From contig NZ_RCWF01000003.1 of assembly GCF_003667345.1 (NCBI RefSeq), forward strand, positions 209,106-273,105: a stretch of DNA of 64,000 bases, written 5' to 3'. Shown here piece after piece: positions 18,703 through 27,396 of the stretch. A model generated the notes under the pieces. It did not search any database and was not told the origin of the DNA. It worked only from the letters and a program-made list of their open reading frames with translations. This DNA is from Poseidonibacter antarcticus (GTDB lineage: Bacteria > Campylobacterota > Campylobacteria > Campylobacterales > Arcobacteraceae). The stretch's first letter is position 1. Every line of letters begins with the position of its first letter. The position numbers and the translations under genes are program-made.

Positions 18703-19245
18703 CTAAAACCCTGATAATTTTAGAAATACTCCTCCAATTACTGTTATAATTAATGGGGCAATATATAATTGGTGTACTTGGGAAAATATACTTGAATCAT
18801 TTATGTTTGCATTATTTCGCATTTCTTGTCTTGTTCTTGTTTCTCCATCTCTTATAGATTCGTGAATTAATTCATTTTCAATCATCGTATTGATTTCATT
18901 TAATCTAATAGCTAATTTTTTACCAGAACTATATACCGCTGAACCAATGAATATTAATATATATAATAATATAAAATATATATTATCTTGAGTATATAAT
19001 TGATTTAAATTTGGTGTTGGACAATTTTCCCAAAATATATTTAAGAATTGAGTATTTTCATATATTAAAGATATTAAATTTTTAAATATTTTGGATAATG
19101 TTCCAGAAATAGCTGTTCCATCATCAAAATTAAAATATAACATTCTTAATATTGAAATTGTTGATGAAATTATTCCTATTGAAAGAATAATAAATCCGAT
19201 AATTCTTTTTAATCTTGATTTATTTAATGCATGTTGATAATTCAA
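18703..19245 (-). CDS. hypothetical membrane protein, first cassette gene
   Basis: I do not recognise this 180-residue protein. It starts with TTG at 19245, eight bases after AAAGGA. Predicted membrane helices are at about residues 14-34 (IIGFIILSIGIISSTISIL), 90-107 (IYFILLYILIFIGSAVY) and 160-177 (LYIAPLIITVIGGVFL). Between the last two is a charged helix (LAIRLNEINTMIENELIHESIRDGETRTRQEM). It is the gene nearest the presumed leader end of the array, which would be the most strongly expressed position in an integron. Confidence 0.7.
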   Translation of the reverse strand: MNYQHALNKSRLKRIIGFIILSIGIISSTISILRMLYFNFDDGTAISGTLSKIFKNLISLIYENTQFLNIFWENCPTPNLNQLYTQDNIYFILLYILIFIGSAVYSSGKKLAIRLNEINTMIENELIHESIRDGETRTRQEMRNNANINDSSIFSQVHQLYIAPLIITVIGGVFLKLSGF

Positions 19246-19356
19246 ATTTTTCCTTTATGTTATTTTGCTAACTACTTATTAGTAGCCATTTTATCCCAAT
19301 ATGACTTAAAAAAATTATTTAATAACTTTTCAATTTTATTCAATAAAAGAACATAG
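19246..19356 (-). other. leader end of the cassette array
   Basis: On the minus strand the sequence carries CTACTAATAAGTAGTTAGC just before the first cassette gene, so GTTAGC (19272-19267) occupies the position of a cassette junction. No paired TAAC-type left half is visible upstream within 100 bp, so it could be an attI remnant or a truncated attC. A GATAAAAT (-10-like) element lies about 20 bp further upstream but no good -35 is seen. Confidence 0.35.
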
Positions 19357-19380
19357 AAAAGCCTAGATTATAGGCTTTTT
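19357..19380. terminator. terminator after tex / before the cassette array
   Basis: An inverted repeat AAAAGCCTA / TAGGCTTTT (19357-19365 and 19371-19379) with a 5-base loop and flanking A and T runs can act in either direction. It marks the boundary between the housekeeping gene tex and the array. The remaining bases to 19545 show nothing recognisable. Confidence 0.7.
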
Positions 19381-19545
19381 AGAATATAAATATTAAAAAT
19401 TAATACATTTATAAAGCTTCATAAACATCTTAAAAATTATTTAAAATATCATTTTCTACACGAAATAACAAGCTAATTAGTCTAATATGTCCTACTATCA
19501 TCAATTTTTAGGATGAACCAGTCATTTTACTATTTTTATCAAAAC

Positions 19546-21678
19546 TTACTTTAAACTCAATCCAACTCTTTGTTTTTCCAAATCAACGCTTACAACTTTT
19601 ATATTTTCTAGATTTTGATTTATACTTAGTATTTCACTTGGGTGAGATATTCTTTTTGCTGATATTTGTGATATATGAAGTAGGGCATCATTTTTTAGTC
19701 CTATATCTACAAAAGCTCCAAAATCTGTGATATTTCTTACAATTCCGCTTAAAATATATCCTTCTTTTAGGTCTTCTAATTTTGTAATATCTGATGAGAA
19801 TTTTACTTGATTAAACTCATTTCTTACATCATATCCTGGTTTTTTTAGCTCTTCTATAATATCTGTTAATTTTAGAGGTGTTGTATTTAACTCTTTTGCT
19901 ATTTGTTCTATTTGGCTTATTTGAATGTTTTGTATTTCTTCTATAGTGTATTTTTTTTGTAAATTTTTTGTTGTCTCATAATCTTCTGGATGAATTGCTG
20001 TATTATCTAAGATTGATTTTCCATCTTTTATTCTTAAAAATCCTACTGCTTGTTCGTATGCTTTTGCTCCTAAGCCTTTTACTTTTAGAAGTTCATTTTT
20101 ACTATTGAATTTTTTTATATTATCTCTGTGTTCTATTATATTTATTGCTAGTTTTTCTGAGATTCCTGAGATAAAAGACAATAGTTTATACGATGCTGAG
20201 TTTAAATCAACTCCTACTTTATTTACCAAATCCACAGTTGTATTTTCTAGTTTTGAAGCTAACTCTTTTTGATTTACATCGTGTTGATATTGTCCAATTC
20301 CTAATGCTTTTGGGTCAATTTTTACAAGTGTTGCCATTGGGTCTCGAAGTCTTCCTGCGATTGAAATAGCACCTCTTATTGTTACATCTAGGTTTGGATA
20401 TTCCTGTGCTGCTATTTTTGATGCTGAGTAAACACTAGCTCCTATTTCACTTACAATTGCATAGTTTAAATCTAGATTGTTTTCACTTATTAGATTTGTG
20501 ATAAATTGGGCTGTTTCTCTTGATGCTGTTCCATTTCCTATTGCTATTGAAGTGATATTGTATTTTTTGATTAAGTTTAGTACTACTTTACTCGAAGTTT
20601 TTATATCTTCTCTTGGTTTTGTACAATAAATCACAGTTGAGTCTAAATAAATACCATTTTCATCAATAACTGCTAGTTTACATCCTGATACAAATCCTGG
20701 ATCCATTCCTAAAATCACTTGATTTACTAAAGGTGCTGTTTGAAGTAGCTCTTTTAAGTTTTTTCCAAAAAGTTCAATAGCATCTGCACTTGCTTTTTCT
20801 TTTAAAGTGTTTATAGCTTCACGTTTTAAACTAGGAAGAAGTAGTCTTTTTAATCCATCTTTATAACTTTCAAAAACGATATCTTTTGAAGAACTTGCCC
20901 ACGATGGGATTTTGTACTTTTTAATATTTTCTAAAAGATGTTTCTCATCAATATCTATTTTGATTGATAATTCTTTTTCATTTACAGCTCTTAAAATTGC
21001 AAGTGTTCGGTGTGATTTTATGTATTTTATTTTTTCTTTTTTTTCTGCAAAGTTTGAATAAACACCATTTTTATCAAACTCTTTTCCTTCTTTTATTTGT
21101 ATCTCTCCCCAATTCGCAATTAGGTTTCTTACAATTTCTTTTGATTTAAAATCATCGGCATATCTTTGAGCGATTATATCTTTTGCTCCTTGGATTGCTT
21201 CATCAATTGATTTAATATTTTTATTTTGAAATTGTTTTGCCTTTTGGTTTATTTCTTCATTTGTATATTTTAATGATTGAATAATATTTGCTAATGGTTC
21301 AAGTCCATTTTCAATTGCATTTGATGTTCTTGATGATTTTTTATCTTTAAAAGGTGCATAAATATCTTCTAGGGCTTGTAGTGTTTTTACTTCTTGGATA
21401 CTTGTTTTTATTTTAGGATTTAAAAAGTTTTTTTCTTCAAGAAGATTTAAAATCTCATCTTTTCTTTTTAGAAGCTTTTGCGAATAATTAAAAACTTCTT
21501 CAAAAGCTCTTAGGTCTTCATCTGTAGCATTTTCTGTTGCATCTTTTCTATATCGTGCAATAAATGGAATCGTACAACCCTCATCAAGTAAGGTGATTAT
21601 ATTTTGTATTGACTTACTTGATAATTTTGTTCTTTCTTTTAAAAGGAGAATTAAGTCTTTAGGTAAATCACTAGTCAA
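19546..21678 (-). CDS. tex: Tex, S1-domain RNA-binding transcription accessory protein
   Basis: This 710-residue Tex protein has the usual parts in order. A helical Tex_N domain contains the conserved GCTIPFIARYRKDATENATDE split across residues about 29-50. The YqgF-like RNase-H fold (LGMDPGFVSGCKLAVID) follows near residue 325. A helix-hairpin-helix region (FNSKNELLKVKGLGAKAYEQAVGFLRI) is near 520, and a C-terminal S1 domain (GIVRNITDFGAFVDIG, LLHISQIS) begins near 645. Tex proteins bind nucleic acid and influence transcription. Its ATG overlaps the last codons of the upstream dioxygenase gene, so the two are translationally coupled. Confidence 0.96.
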   Translation of the reverse strand: MTSDLPKDLILLLKERTKLSSKSIQNIITLLDEGCTIPFIARYRKDATENATDEDLRAFEEVFNYSQKLLKRKDEILNLLEEKNFLNPKIKTSIQEVKTLQALEDIYAPFKDKKSSRTSNAIENGLEPLANIIQSLKYTNEEINQKAKQFQNKNIKSIDEAIQGAKDIIAQRYADDFKSKEIVRNLIANWGEIQIKEGKEFDKNGVYSNFAEKKEKIKYIKSHRTLAILRAVNEKELSIKIDIDEKHLLENIKKYKIPSWASSSKDIVFESYKDGLKRLLLPSLKREAINTLKEKASADAIELFGKNLKELLQTAPLVNQVILGMDPGFVSGCKLAVIDENGIYLDSTVIYCTKPREDIKTSSKVVLNLIKKYNITSIAIGNGTASRETAQFITNLISENNLDLNYAIVSEIGASVYSASKIAAQEYPNLDVTIRGAISIAGRLRDPMATLVKIDPKALGIGQYQHDVNQKELASKLENTTVDLVNKVGVDLNSASYKLLSFISGISEKLAINIIEHRDNIKKFNSKNELLKVKGLGAKAYEQAVGFLRIKDGKSILDNTAIHPEDYETTKNLQKKYTIEEIQNIQISQIEQIAKELNTTPLKLTDIIEELKKPGYDVRNEFNQVKFSSDITKLEDLKEGYILSGIVRNITDFGAFVDIGLKNDALLHISQISAKRISHPSEILSINQNLENIKVVSVDLEKQRVGLSLK

Positions 21679-22405
21679 GAGTTATTTCCCGAAAATCACT
21701 TCTTGTACTTCCTAGTGGAATATTTGATTTTGCACGAACTGTATAAACAAATGAAATTTTTGCTTTATCACTTATATTTTTACTTGCATGATGTAGCGTT
21801 TTACAGTGAAATAATACTACATCACCTTTTTGTAAATCTTGTGAAGTTTTTGTTTTTATTAATTCTTTGTTTTCTTTATTTTCATCTAAAAAGTTTGAAT
21901 TTTCATCAAATCTATCTTTTGGAAAATTTATTTTATGAGATTTTGGAATAAACTCTAAAAGTCCATTATCCAAATATTCATCACCTAAAGCTAACCAAAC
22001 AGAAACTAAATCATCATTTTTAAAGTGCCAATATCTTCTATCTTGATGCCAAAAAGTTCTAGTACTTTCTCGTGGTAATTTTGTCATAATTGAGTTGTGA
22101 TGAGCTAAAGAAAGTACAGGAGTGTCGTTTAATAGTTGTTTTAACATTGGTCTAATTTCTTTATTAGTCATCCAATCTTTAAAGACTTCTTCTCTATCAT
22201 AAACTTGTCTTAATCTTCGAACAGTGATATTATCATCACTAACTTGCATATATTCTTGTTCTGTTTCAATGGGGGCTTGTTTTCTCTCTAAATGCTTTTT
22301 AGCTTTTTCTAGAATTTCATCGCATAACTCTTTTGAAGCAAAATTCTTTAAAACAATAAAACCATTTTCATTGAATTCATCTATTTGTTCTTGTGATAGT
22401 TCCAT
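21671..22405 (-). CDS. phytanoyl-CoA dioxygenase (PhyH)-family protein
   Basis: The ATG at 22405 gives a 244-residue protein. The longer frame from 22444 would start at a TTG and would place a TATAAT-like promoter element inside the coding region, so the shorter form is preferred. The protein has the PhyH layout: EFNENGFIVLKNF at the N-terminus, the iron-binding HQD in TFWHQDRRYWHF near residue 130, the second histidine in VVLFHCKTLHHAS, and the 2-oxoglutarate-binding Arg near YTVRAKSN. Such enzymes hydroxylate small substrates using Fe(II) and 2-oxoglutarate; the substrate is unknown. It overlaps tex by 8 bp. Confidence 0.85.
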   Translation of the reverse strand: MELSQEQIDEFNENGFIVLKNFASKELCDEILEKAKKHLERKQAPIETEQEYMQVSDDNITVRRLRQVYDREEVFKDWMTNKEIRPMLKQLLNDTPVLSLAHHNSIMTKLPRESTRTFWHQDRRYWHFKNDDLVSVWLALGDEYLDNGLLEFIPKSHKINFPKDRFDENSNFLDENKENKELIKTKTSQDLQKGDVVLFHCKTLHHASKNISDKAKISFVYTVRAKSNIPLGSTRSDFREITLD

Positions 22406-22574
22406 ATTTTCTCTTACTATTTTAATTTCAGATATTATAGTCAAAATTCTATTTTTCTTTGTTTATTTTGATTATTATTATGCATAAATATTTTAATTAC
22501 TAACTAAGCTGTGAATCTTTATAATGATTAAGTTTTAGTTTTAAACTAGAAAATCTATTAAAAGGAAATATTTT

Positions 22575-23003
22575 ATGAAAAAAAGTTTATTTATATTATC
22601 GTTAGTTGCTTCACTGTTTATTCCAAGTTTATTAAGTGCCGATTCGGCAAAAGGTTTAAATGTTATTGTAACTGCAAAAGATGCACAATCTCAAATGATG
22701 GCAATGGTTTTATCTATGGCTACTTTAAATCAAAACAAACAAGTAAATATGACTCTTTGTTCAAGTGCGGGCGATTTAGCTGTTAAGGGTATGAAAAGTG
22801 AAGTTTTAAAACCAATGAATAAATCTCCTAAAATGCTTTTAAAAGCATTAATCAAAAAAGGTGCAAAAGTTACTATTTGTCCTATTTATTTACCAAATGT
22901 AAATAAAGATAAATCAGTATTATTAGATGGAATTACATTAGCAACGCCAGTTGGTGGAGCAAAAGAACTTTTGGATAAAGATTTTCAAAATTTAACTTAT
23001 TAA
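22575..23003 (+). CDS. secreted DsrE-like protein, copy 1
   Basis: This 142-residue protein has a signal peptide (residues 1-22, ending LLSADS). The mature part has a DsrE-like pattern: GLNVIVTAKDAQSQMMAMVLSMATL, then VNMTLCSSAGDLAVKG, then LLKALIKKGAKVTICPIYLPN. Two conserved cysteines (LCSS and ICPI) correspond to positions used in DsrE-type sulfur-transfer proteins, but this is by pattern only. It is exported to the periplasm, unlike cytoplasmic DsrEFH. A second copy follows 117 bp downstream, and a siroheme reductase gene lies after that. A TATAAT element at 22520-22525 is a plausible -10. Confidence 0.7.
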   Translation: MKKSLFILSLVASLFIPSLLSADSAKGLNVIVTAKDAQSQMMAMVLSMATLNQNKQVNMTLCSSAGDLAVKGMKSEVLKPMNKSPKMLLKALIKKGAKVTICPIYLPNVNKDKSVLLDGITLATPVGGAKELLDKDFQNLTY

Positions 23004-23120
23004 AATAAATAAGTATATTTTATAATAGTATTATTTGTTTTAATTATAAAATAAGCATACTATTAATATAATTATTAACTTTAGTTATAAAACTAAAATA
23101 TATTTTAAAAGGAATTATTT

Positions 23121-23546
23121 ATGAAAAGAATTTTTGCAATCACATTAGTAGCGATGCTATTTATCCCAAATTTATTAAGTGCAAACCAAACAAAGGGTTT
23201 AAATGTTATTTTGACTACAGCTGATGGACAAAGTCAAATGATGGCGATGGTTTTATCAATGATGACATTAAAACAAAAAAAAGAAGTTAATATGACTCTT
23301 TGTTCAAGTGCAGGTGATTTAGCTGTTAAGGGTAAAAAAAGTATGCTTTTTAAACCAATGAATAAAAGTCCAAAAATGATGCTTCAAGCTATTATTAAAA
23401 ATGGTGGAAAAGTTCAAGTTTGTCCTTTATATTTACCAAATAGTGGACAAGATGCATCAGTTTTATTAGATGGAATTACAGTTGCAAAACCTATGGATGT
23501 TGCAAAAGGTTTATTAGATACTCAATTTCAAAATTTAAGCTATTAA
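23121..23546 (+). CDS. secreted DsrE-like protein, copy 2
   Basis: This 141-residue paralogue of the preceding gene shares long identical stretches (NMTLCSSAGDLAVKG, KPMNKSPKM, VLLDGIT) and the same signal peptide style (residues 1-21, ending LLSANQ). Both cysteines are conserved (LCSS, VCPL). The 5' leader is also duplicated: each copy has a short inverted repeat (TTTAGTTATAAAACTAAA here) about 25 bp upstream of an AAAAGGAA ribosome-binding site. The pair is therefore a tandem duplication that included the leader. A terminator follows. Confidence 0.7.
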   Translation: MKRIFAITLVAMLFIPNLLSANQTKGLNVILTTADGQSQMMAMVLSMMTLKQKKEVNMTLCSSAGDLAVKGKKSMLFKPMNKSPKMMLQAIIKNGGKVQVCPLYLPNSGQDASVLLDGITVAKPMDVAKGLLDTQFQNLSY

Positions 23547-23565
23547 TAAAAGATATAAAAAATAA

Positions 23566-23597
23566 AAAAGTAAGAAAATTTAAAATTTCTTACTTTT
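23566..23597 (+). terminator. terminator after the DsrE-like pair
   Basis: A 12-bp inverted repeat (23566-23577 and 23586-23597, AAAAGTAAGAAA and its complement) with an 8-base loop lies 20 bp after the second copy and ends in a T-rich arm. It separates the pair from the reductase gene. Confidence 0.75.
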
Positions 23598-23785
23598 CTC
23601 CCATTTTCTACTTATTCTATACTAAACTAGTCAATAAAATACTAATCAACTAAGCCCCTATATACAAGTTCTTATAAAACTATAGTAAAATAATCAAGTT
23701 TATTTTTATAGTATATTCAAAAAAATATGATATAATTTTTAAAATTAAATATATTTAATCAAAATATAAATTACAGGAGTCCTTT

Positions 23786-25360
23786 ATGGCAGAAAAAGAA
23801 CTATCAGCATTAGAGCAATTAAAAGCTTCAAGAAACCCATTAAAAGTTGTTGAAGATATGTATAAAGAAGCACAAGAAGGAATACCTTTAAGTGCTGATT
23901 ATATTGGTTTATTAAAATGGTATGGTATGTATCCACATATTAATACAAATGAAACTGAAGATAAAAAATATTTTATGAAAAGAATCAAATTAGTTGATAC
24001 TAAAATGAATTTAGCTCAATTAGAAGTTATGTCAAAAATTGGACTTGAATATGCTCAAGGTTTAGTTGATATTACAGATAGACAAAATATTCAATTTCAC
24101 TATATACAAATAAAAGATATACCTGCAATTTTTGAACTTTTAGAATCTGTTGGTTTAACTTCAAGAATGGCATCAGGAGATGGTCCAAGACCTATTATGA
24201 CTTCACCTGTTGGAGGAATTGATGCTGATGAAATTATTGATGCAAGTATATTAGCAAAAGAAGTTGATACTTATTTTGATCAAAATAGTGATAGATTCTG
24301 TAATTTCCCTAGAAAATATAAAATTGGAATTTCTGGTTGTTCAAGACACGCAGCCGCTCATGAAATTCAAGATGTAGCTTTTACAGCTTTCAAAGATGAA
24401 AATGGAAGAGTTTTATTTGATTTAACATTAGCAGGTGGGCTTTCTAAATCAAAACAAATTGCATTAAGAGCAAATAAATATGTAACACCTGAACAAGTTA
24501 AAGATGTTTCAATTGCATGTGCTGAAATCTTTAGAGATAATGGAAATAGATATAATAGAAATAAAGCTAGAGTTCGTCACTTAGTAAATGAGTGGGGATT
24601 AGAAAGATTTGTTGATGAAATTGAAAAAGTAATTGGTTATAAATTAGAAGATGGTTTAGTAGAACCAGAAATTACTCCTTTAGAAAATAGAAATCATTTT
24701 GGAATTCACAAAGCAAAACAAGAAGGTGAATCATTTATTGGATTTGCAACAAACTCAGGAAGAGTTGATGGTCAAGATTTCAAAGTAATTAGTGATATTT
24801 GTAATAAATATAATGCAGGTGGAATGGCTTTAACTTCTACTCAAAACTTTATTATCTATGGTGTAAAAACTGAAGATGCTTTAAACTTAGCAAATGAAAT
24901 TAGTGATTTAGGTTATCCTTATGAACCATCTGTTTTTAGAGCAAGATTACAATCATGTACAGGAATAGAATTTTGTAAATTTGGTATTACTGAAACAAAA
25001 GAATATGCAAAAAAAGTAGTAGTAGAACTAGAAAAAAGAAATCCTGATTTTGATGAAACTGTAATGATTGCAATTTCTGGATGTGGAAATGCTTGTTCTC
25101 ACCCTCAAATTTCTGATATTGGTTTTGTAGGAACTAAAGTAAGAGACGAAGAAGGAAAAAGAGTTGAAGGTTATGATGTATTATTAGGTGGACAACTTCA
25201 AGGTGTTAAAGGAAGTAGAATTGCACATAAAAGTGGTGTAAAAGTTGAAGCTTCAAAACTTGTTGATTTTGTAGGAGATTTAATCTCTTCATATAAAGCT
25301 GATAATTTAGGTCAAGACTCTTTTAGAGATTATCTAAATGTTGTTGAATTAGAAAAATAG
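23786..25360 (+). CDS. nirA: siroheme ferredoxin-nitrite/sulfite reductase (NirA-like)
   Basis: This 524-residue protein has the two-fold repeat of siroheme reductases. The siroheme/[4Fe-4S] cysteines are visible as C-x5-C (CTGIEFC) near residue 393 and C-x3-C (CGNAC) near residue 433. The substrate-binding basic blocks are also present: DITDRQNIQFHYIQIKDIP near residue 95, and GCSRHAAAHEIQD near 187. The family reduces nitrite to ammonia or sulfite to sulfide with ferredoxin; which one cannot be decided by eye. A TATAAT at 23731-23736 is a likely -10 and GGAG at 23776 precedes the ATG. No nitrate reductase gene is nearby. Confidence 0.88.
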   Translation: MAEKELSALEQLKASRNPLKVVEDMYKEAQEGIPLSADYIGLLKWYGMYPHINTNETEDKKYFMKRIKLVDTKMNLAQLEVMSKIGLEYAQGLVDITDRQNIQFHYIQIKDIPAIFELLESVGLTSRMASGDGPRPIMTSPVGGIDADEIIDASILAKEVDTYFDQNSDRFCNFPRKYKIGISGCSRHAAAHEIQDVAFTAFKDENGRVLFDLTLAGGLSKSKQIALRANKYVTPEQVKDVSIACAEIFRDNGNRYNRNKARVRHLVNEWGLERFVDEIEKVIGYKLEDGLVEPEITPLENRNHFGIHKAKQEGESFIGFATNSGRVDGQDFKVISDICNKYNAGGMALTSTQNFIIYGVKTEDALNLANEISDLGYPYEPSVFRARLQSCTGIEFCKFGITETKEYAKKVVVELEKRNPDFDETVMIAISGCGNACSHPQISDIGFVGTKVRDEEGKRVEGYDVLLGGQLQGVKGSRIAHKSGVKVEASKLVDFVGDLISSYKADNLGQDSFRDYLNVVELEK

Positions 25361-25381
25361 AGTATAGAATAAAGAAAAAAT

Positions 25382-25420
25382 ATTTATATGGAAAAGCTTA
25401 GTAAAGCTTTCCATATAAAT
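25382..25420. terminator. terminator-like stem-loop between nirA and a metallopeptidase gene
   Basis: Arms of about 17 bp (25382-25399 and 25404-25420, with one extra A in the left arm) form a near-perfect hairpin between two convergent genes, overlapping the last codons of the minus-strand gene. Confidence 0.65.
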
Positions 25421-25889
25421 CTAAATGCAATAAATAAACTCTCAAATCAAATTCAATTTGATGATAATCATCTTGAATAAAAGTACATAAATTGTAAAAA
25501 GCTTTATTATGTTCTTTTTCTTTTAAATGTGATAATTCATGAACTACAATCATTTCCAAAAACTTTTCTGGTGCATTTTTGAAAATAGATGCAACTCGTA
25601 TTTCATTTTTGGATTTTAGTTTATTTCCTTGAACTCTTGAAATAATTGTATGAAGTCCTAGGGCATTGTTTATTACATTTATTTTTCCATCATAAATCAC
25701 TTTTGATACTTGATATTTTTTAAAATACTCATTTTTATAGTCAATTACATAAGAGTACAAAGCTTTATCTGTTTTATAGTTGTTCTCTTTTGGGTATTTA
25801 TTTTTTAAATATTCAGTTAATTTACCTTTATCAATTAAATTTTGTATTTTGTCTTGTATATTTTGTGGATATTGATTTATATATTTCAT
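25398..25889 (-). CDS. YgjP-like (DUF45) zinc metallopeptidase
   Basis: This 163-residue protein has a clear zinc motif HELSHLKEKEHNKAFYNL near residues 118-135. HELSH provides two zinc-binding histidines and the catalytic Glu, and the downstream EH/H likely gives the third ligand. This spacing matches the YgjP/WLM-type metallopeptidase domain. There is no signal peptide. The YgjP family's substrate is unknown. It lies 13 bp after the histidine kinase on the same strand and may be co-transcribed with it. Size is shorter than E. coli YgjP-type proteins but the domain appears complete. Confidence 0.75.
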   Translation of the reverse strand: MKYINQYPQNIQDKIQNLIDKGKLTEYLKNKYPKENNYKTDKALYSYVIDYKNEYFKKYQVSKVIYDGKINVINNALGLHTIISRVQGNKLKSKNEIRVASIFKNAPEKFLEMIVVHELSHLKEKEHNKAFYNLCTFIQDDYHQIEFDLRVYLLHLDLYGKLY

Positions 25890-25902
25890 ATTTTATTGAT
25901 GA

Positions 25903-27396
25903 TCACTTTCTTTTAATTTCTTCAAAAGTATAGGTAAAAATATTTTGATTATCCTTATAACTTGCGATATAAAAAATATTATATTTATCACATATATTTT
26001 TTACAATGTTTAATCCTAATCCTAGACCTCTTTTTGATTCTTCTTCTCTATAATTCTTTTCAAAAATTTTGTTTTTATTTTTAATCTCTTTTGCAAAACT
26101 TTTAAATTCTAGCGTAATTTTATTTGTTTCTTTTGTTTTAAATAAATTGATTGAAATAGGTTTTTCTATATCAGCATATTTTATTGCATTTGAAATATTA
26201 TTATCTATAATTCTTTCACATTCAACAATATTGATATATAAATCAATATTTTCATGAATATTTGATTTAATCTCTTTTAAATTCATTTTACAAATAGTCT
26301 TAAAGAAATCTATTCTTTTATATAGTAAATCACTTAGAGATATTATATTAGGATTATATTGTATTGAATCATAAGACGTTACATAGGATAAATCTTCATA
26401 TGAATTTGATAACATATTAATTGAAGCATCAATTGAATCAATAAATTCACTTAATGAATCATCTGTTTGTAAATCTCTTATCATTTCAGCATTAATTAAT
26501 ATACTTGAAAGAGGTGTTCTTATTTGATGTACAGTATCAGCAATAAAACGTTGTATGTCATCTCTAGCATCTTCTAGTTCATGATGGTTTTTTTCTAGTT
26601 TAGAAATAAAAATATTAATAGAATTAACAACGAGTCCTAGTTCATCAGAAGAAATAGTGGATAATCTTTTATGAAAATTTGCCTTTCCTGAGGCAATGTT
26701 TTCTGATTGGCTTACTATTTGATTTATTCGTGAACTCATATCTTTGTAGATGTAAAATAAAGCCAATGAAGATAAAATAATCCATAAAATAAAAGCATAA
26801 CTACTATCTAATAAAATCTTGCTAGAAGTAGAATATATAGAATTAATATCATTTTTAATATCATTTTTAACTTTTTCTCGTAATTCTTTAAAAAGATGTA
26901 AAAGTTTATTATATTTATTAACTACTAAGACTGTTTTTCTATGAATATAATCATAATTATTTTGACTCATAATTAATTCTTTTGATAGGGTTGTTGCTTC
27001 TTTATAATAAATATTAAATGCATCTTCTATAGTCATTAATTCATTTTTTACAGTACTTTTTTTAATTCCTTCAAGATTTTTTCTAAAATTATATGCATAA
27101 ACTTCTGTATCATTAATCCAATCTACTTCATTTGCTACAACAGCACTATGTAACTCATAAGAGATTTTTTGTAATAAAAATTCGTTGTCAAAAATAGTTT
27201 TATAAACAGGTATTGATTTTGTATTTACATCTTGAATAGTTTTTTTCATATAAGTAGTATTTGATAAGATATAAATATAAAAAAATAAGAAAAAGATAAA
27301 TCCCACTATTGATGGAATAAGAAACTTTTTTAATATCGACAATGAATTATAATATTTAATAAGAATATTAACTGCATCAATACTTTTACTGTTCAT
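25903..27396 (-). CDS. sensor histidine kinase (HAMP, HisKA, HATPase)
   Basis: This 497-residue kinase has membrane helices at about residues 25-45 and 197-217, with about 150 helical residues between them as periplasmic sensor. A HAMP region follows (SRINQIVSQSENIASGKANFH). The phospho-acceptor H-box is IADTVHQIRTPLSSIL near residue 296. The ATPase part has an N-box (CERIIDNNISNAIKYAD) and a G2 box (RGLGLGLNIV). It overlaps the PBP-like gene by 11 bp and belongs with it and the porin in one operon. No response-regulator gene occurs nearby. The signal may be whatever the small binding-like protein detects. Confidence 0.9.
   Translation of the reverse strand: MNSKSIDAVNILIKYYNSLSILKKFLIPSIVGFIFFLFFYIYILSNTTYMKKTIQDVNTKSIPVYKTIFDNEFLLQKISYELHSAVVANEVDWINDTEVYAYNFRKNLEGIKKSTVKNELMTIEDAFNIYYKEATTLSKELIMSQNNYDYIHRKTVLVVNKYNKLLHLFKELREKVKNDIKNDINSIYSTSSKILLDSSYAFILWIILSSLALFYIYKDMSSRINQIVSQSENIASGKANFHKRLSTISSDELGLVVNSINIFISKLEKNHHELEDARDDIQRFIADTVHQIRTPLSSILINAEMIRDLQTDDSLSEFIDSIDASINMLSNSYEDLSYVTSYDSIQYNPNIISLSDLLYKRIDFFKTICKMNLKEIKSNIHENIDLYINIVECERIIDNNISNAIKYADIEKPISINLFKTKETNKITLEFKSFAKEIKNKNKIFEKNYREEESKRGLGLGLNIVKNICDKYNIFYIASYKDNQNIFTYTFEEIKRK

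Larger units (their letters stand above)
16860..19272 (-). mobile_element. integron-type gene cassette array without visible integrase (CALIN candidate)
   Basis: Four small genes on the minus strand (18703-19245, 18098-18550, 17331-17966, 16921-17238) are each followed by a 52-129 bp inverted-repeat spacer. Each spacer begins with TAAC and ends with GTTA, and every downstream gene starts 15-30 bp after that GTTA. Gene stop codons fall within or up to 9 bp before the TAAC end. This is the organisation of integron cassettes read in their usual direction. A GTTAGC also precedes the first gene at 19267-19272. No tyrosine recombinase gene is present between tex and ribB, so the array would be a cluster of attC sites lacking an integrase. 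Confidence 0.65.

Noticed and set aside
19246..19545. Integrase gene next to the cassette array
   Set aside because: No reading frame of suitable size exists between the first cassette gene and tex, and none of the listed genes looks like a tyrosine recombinase.
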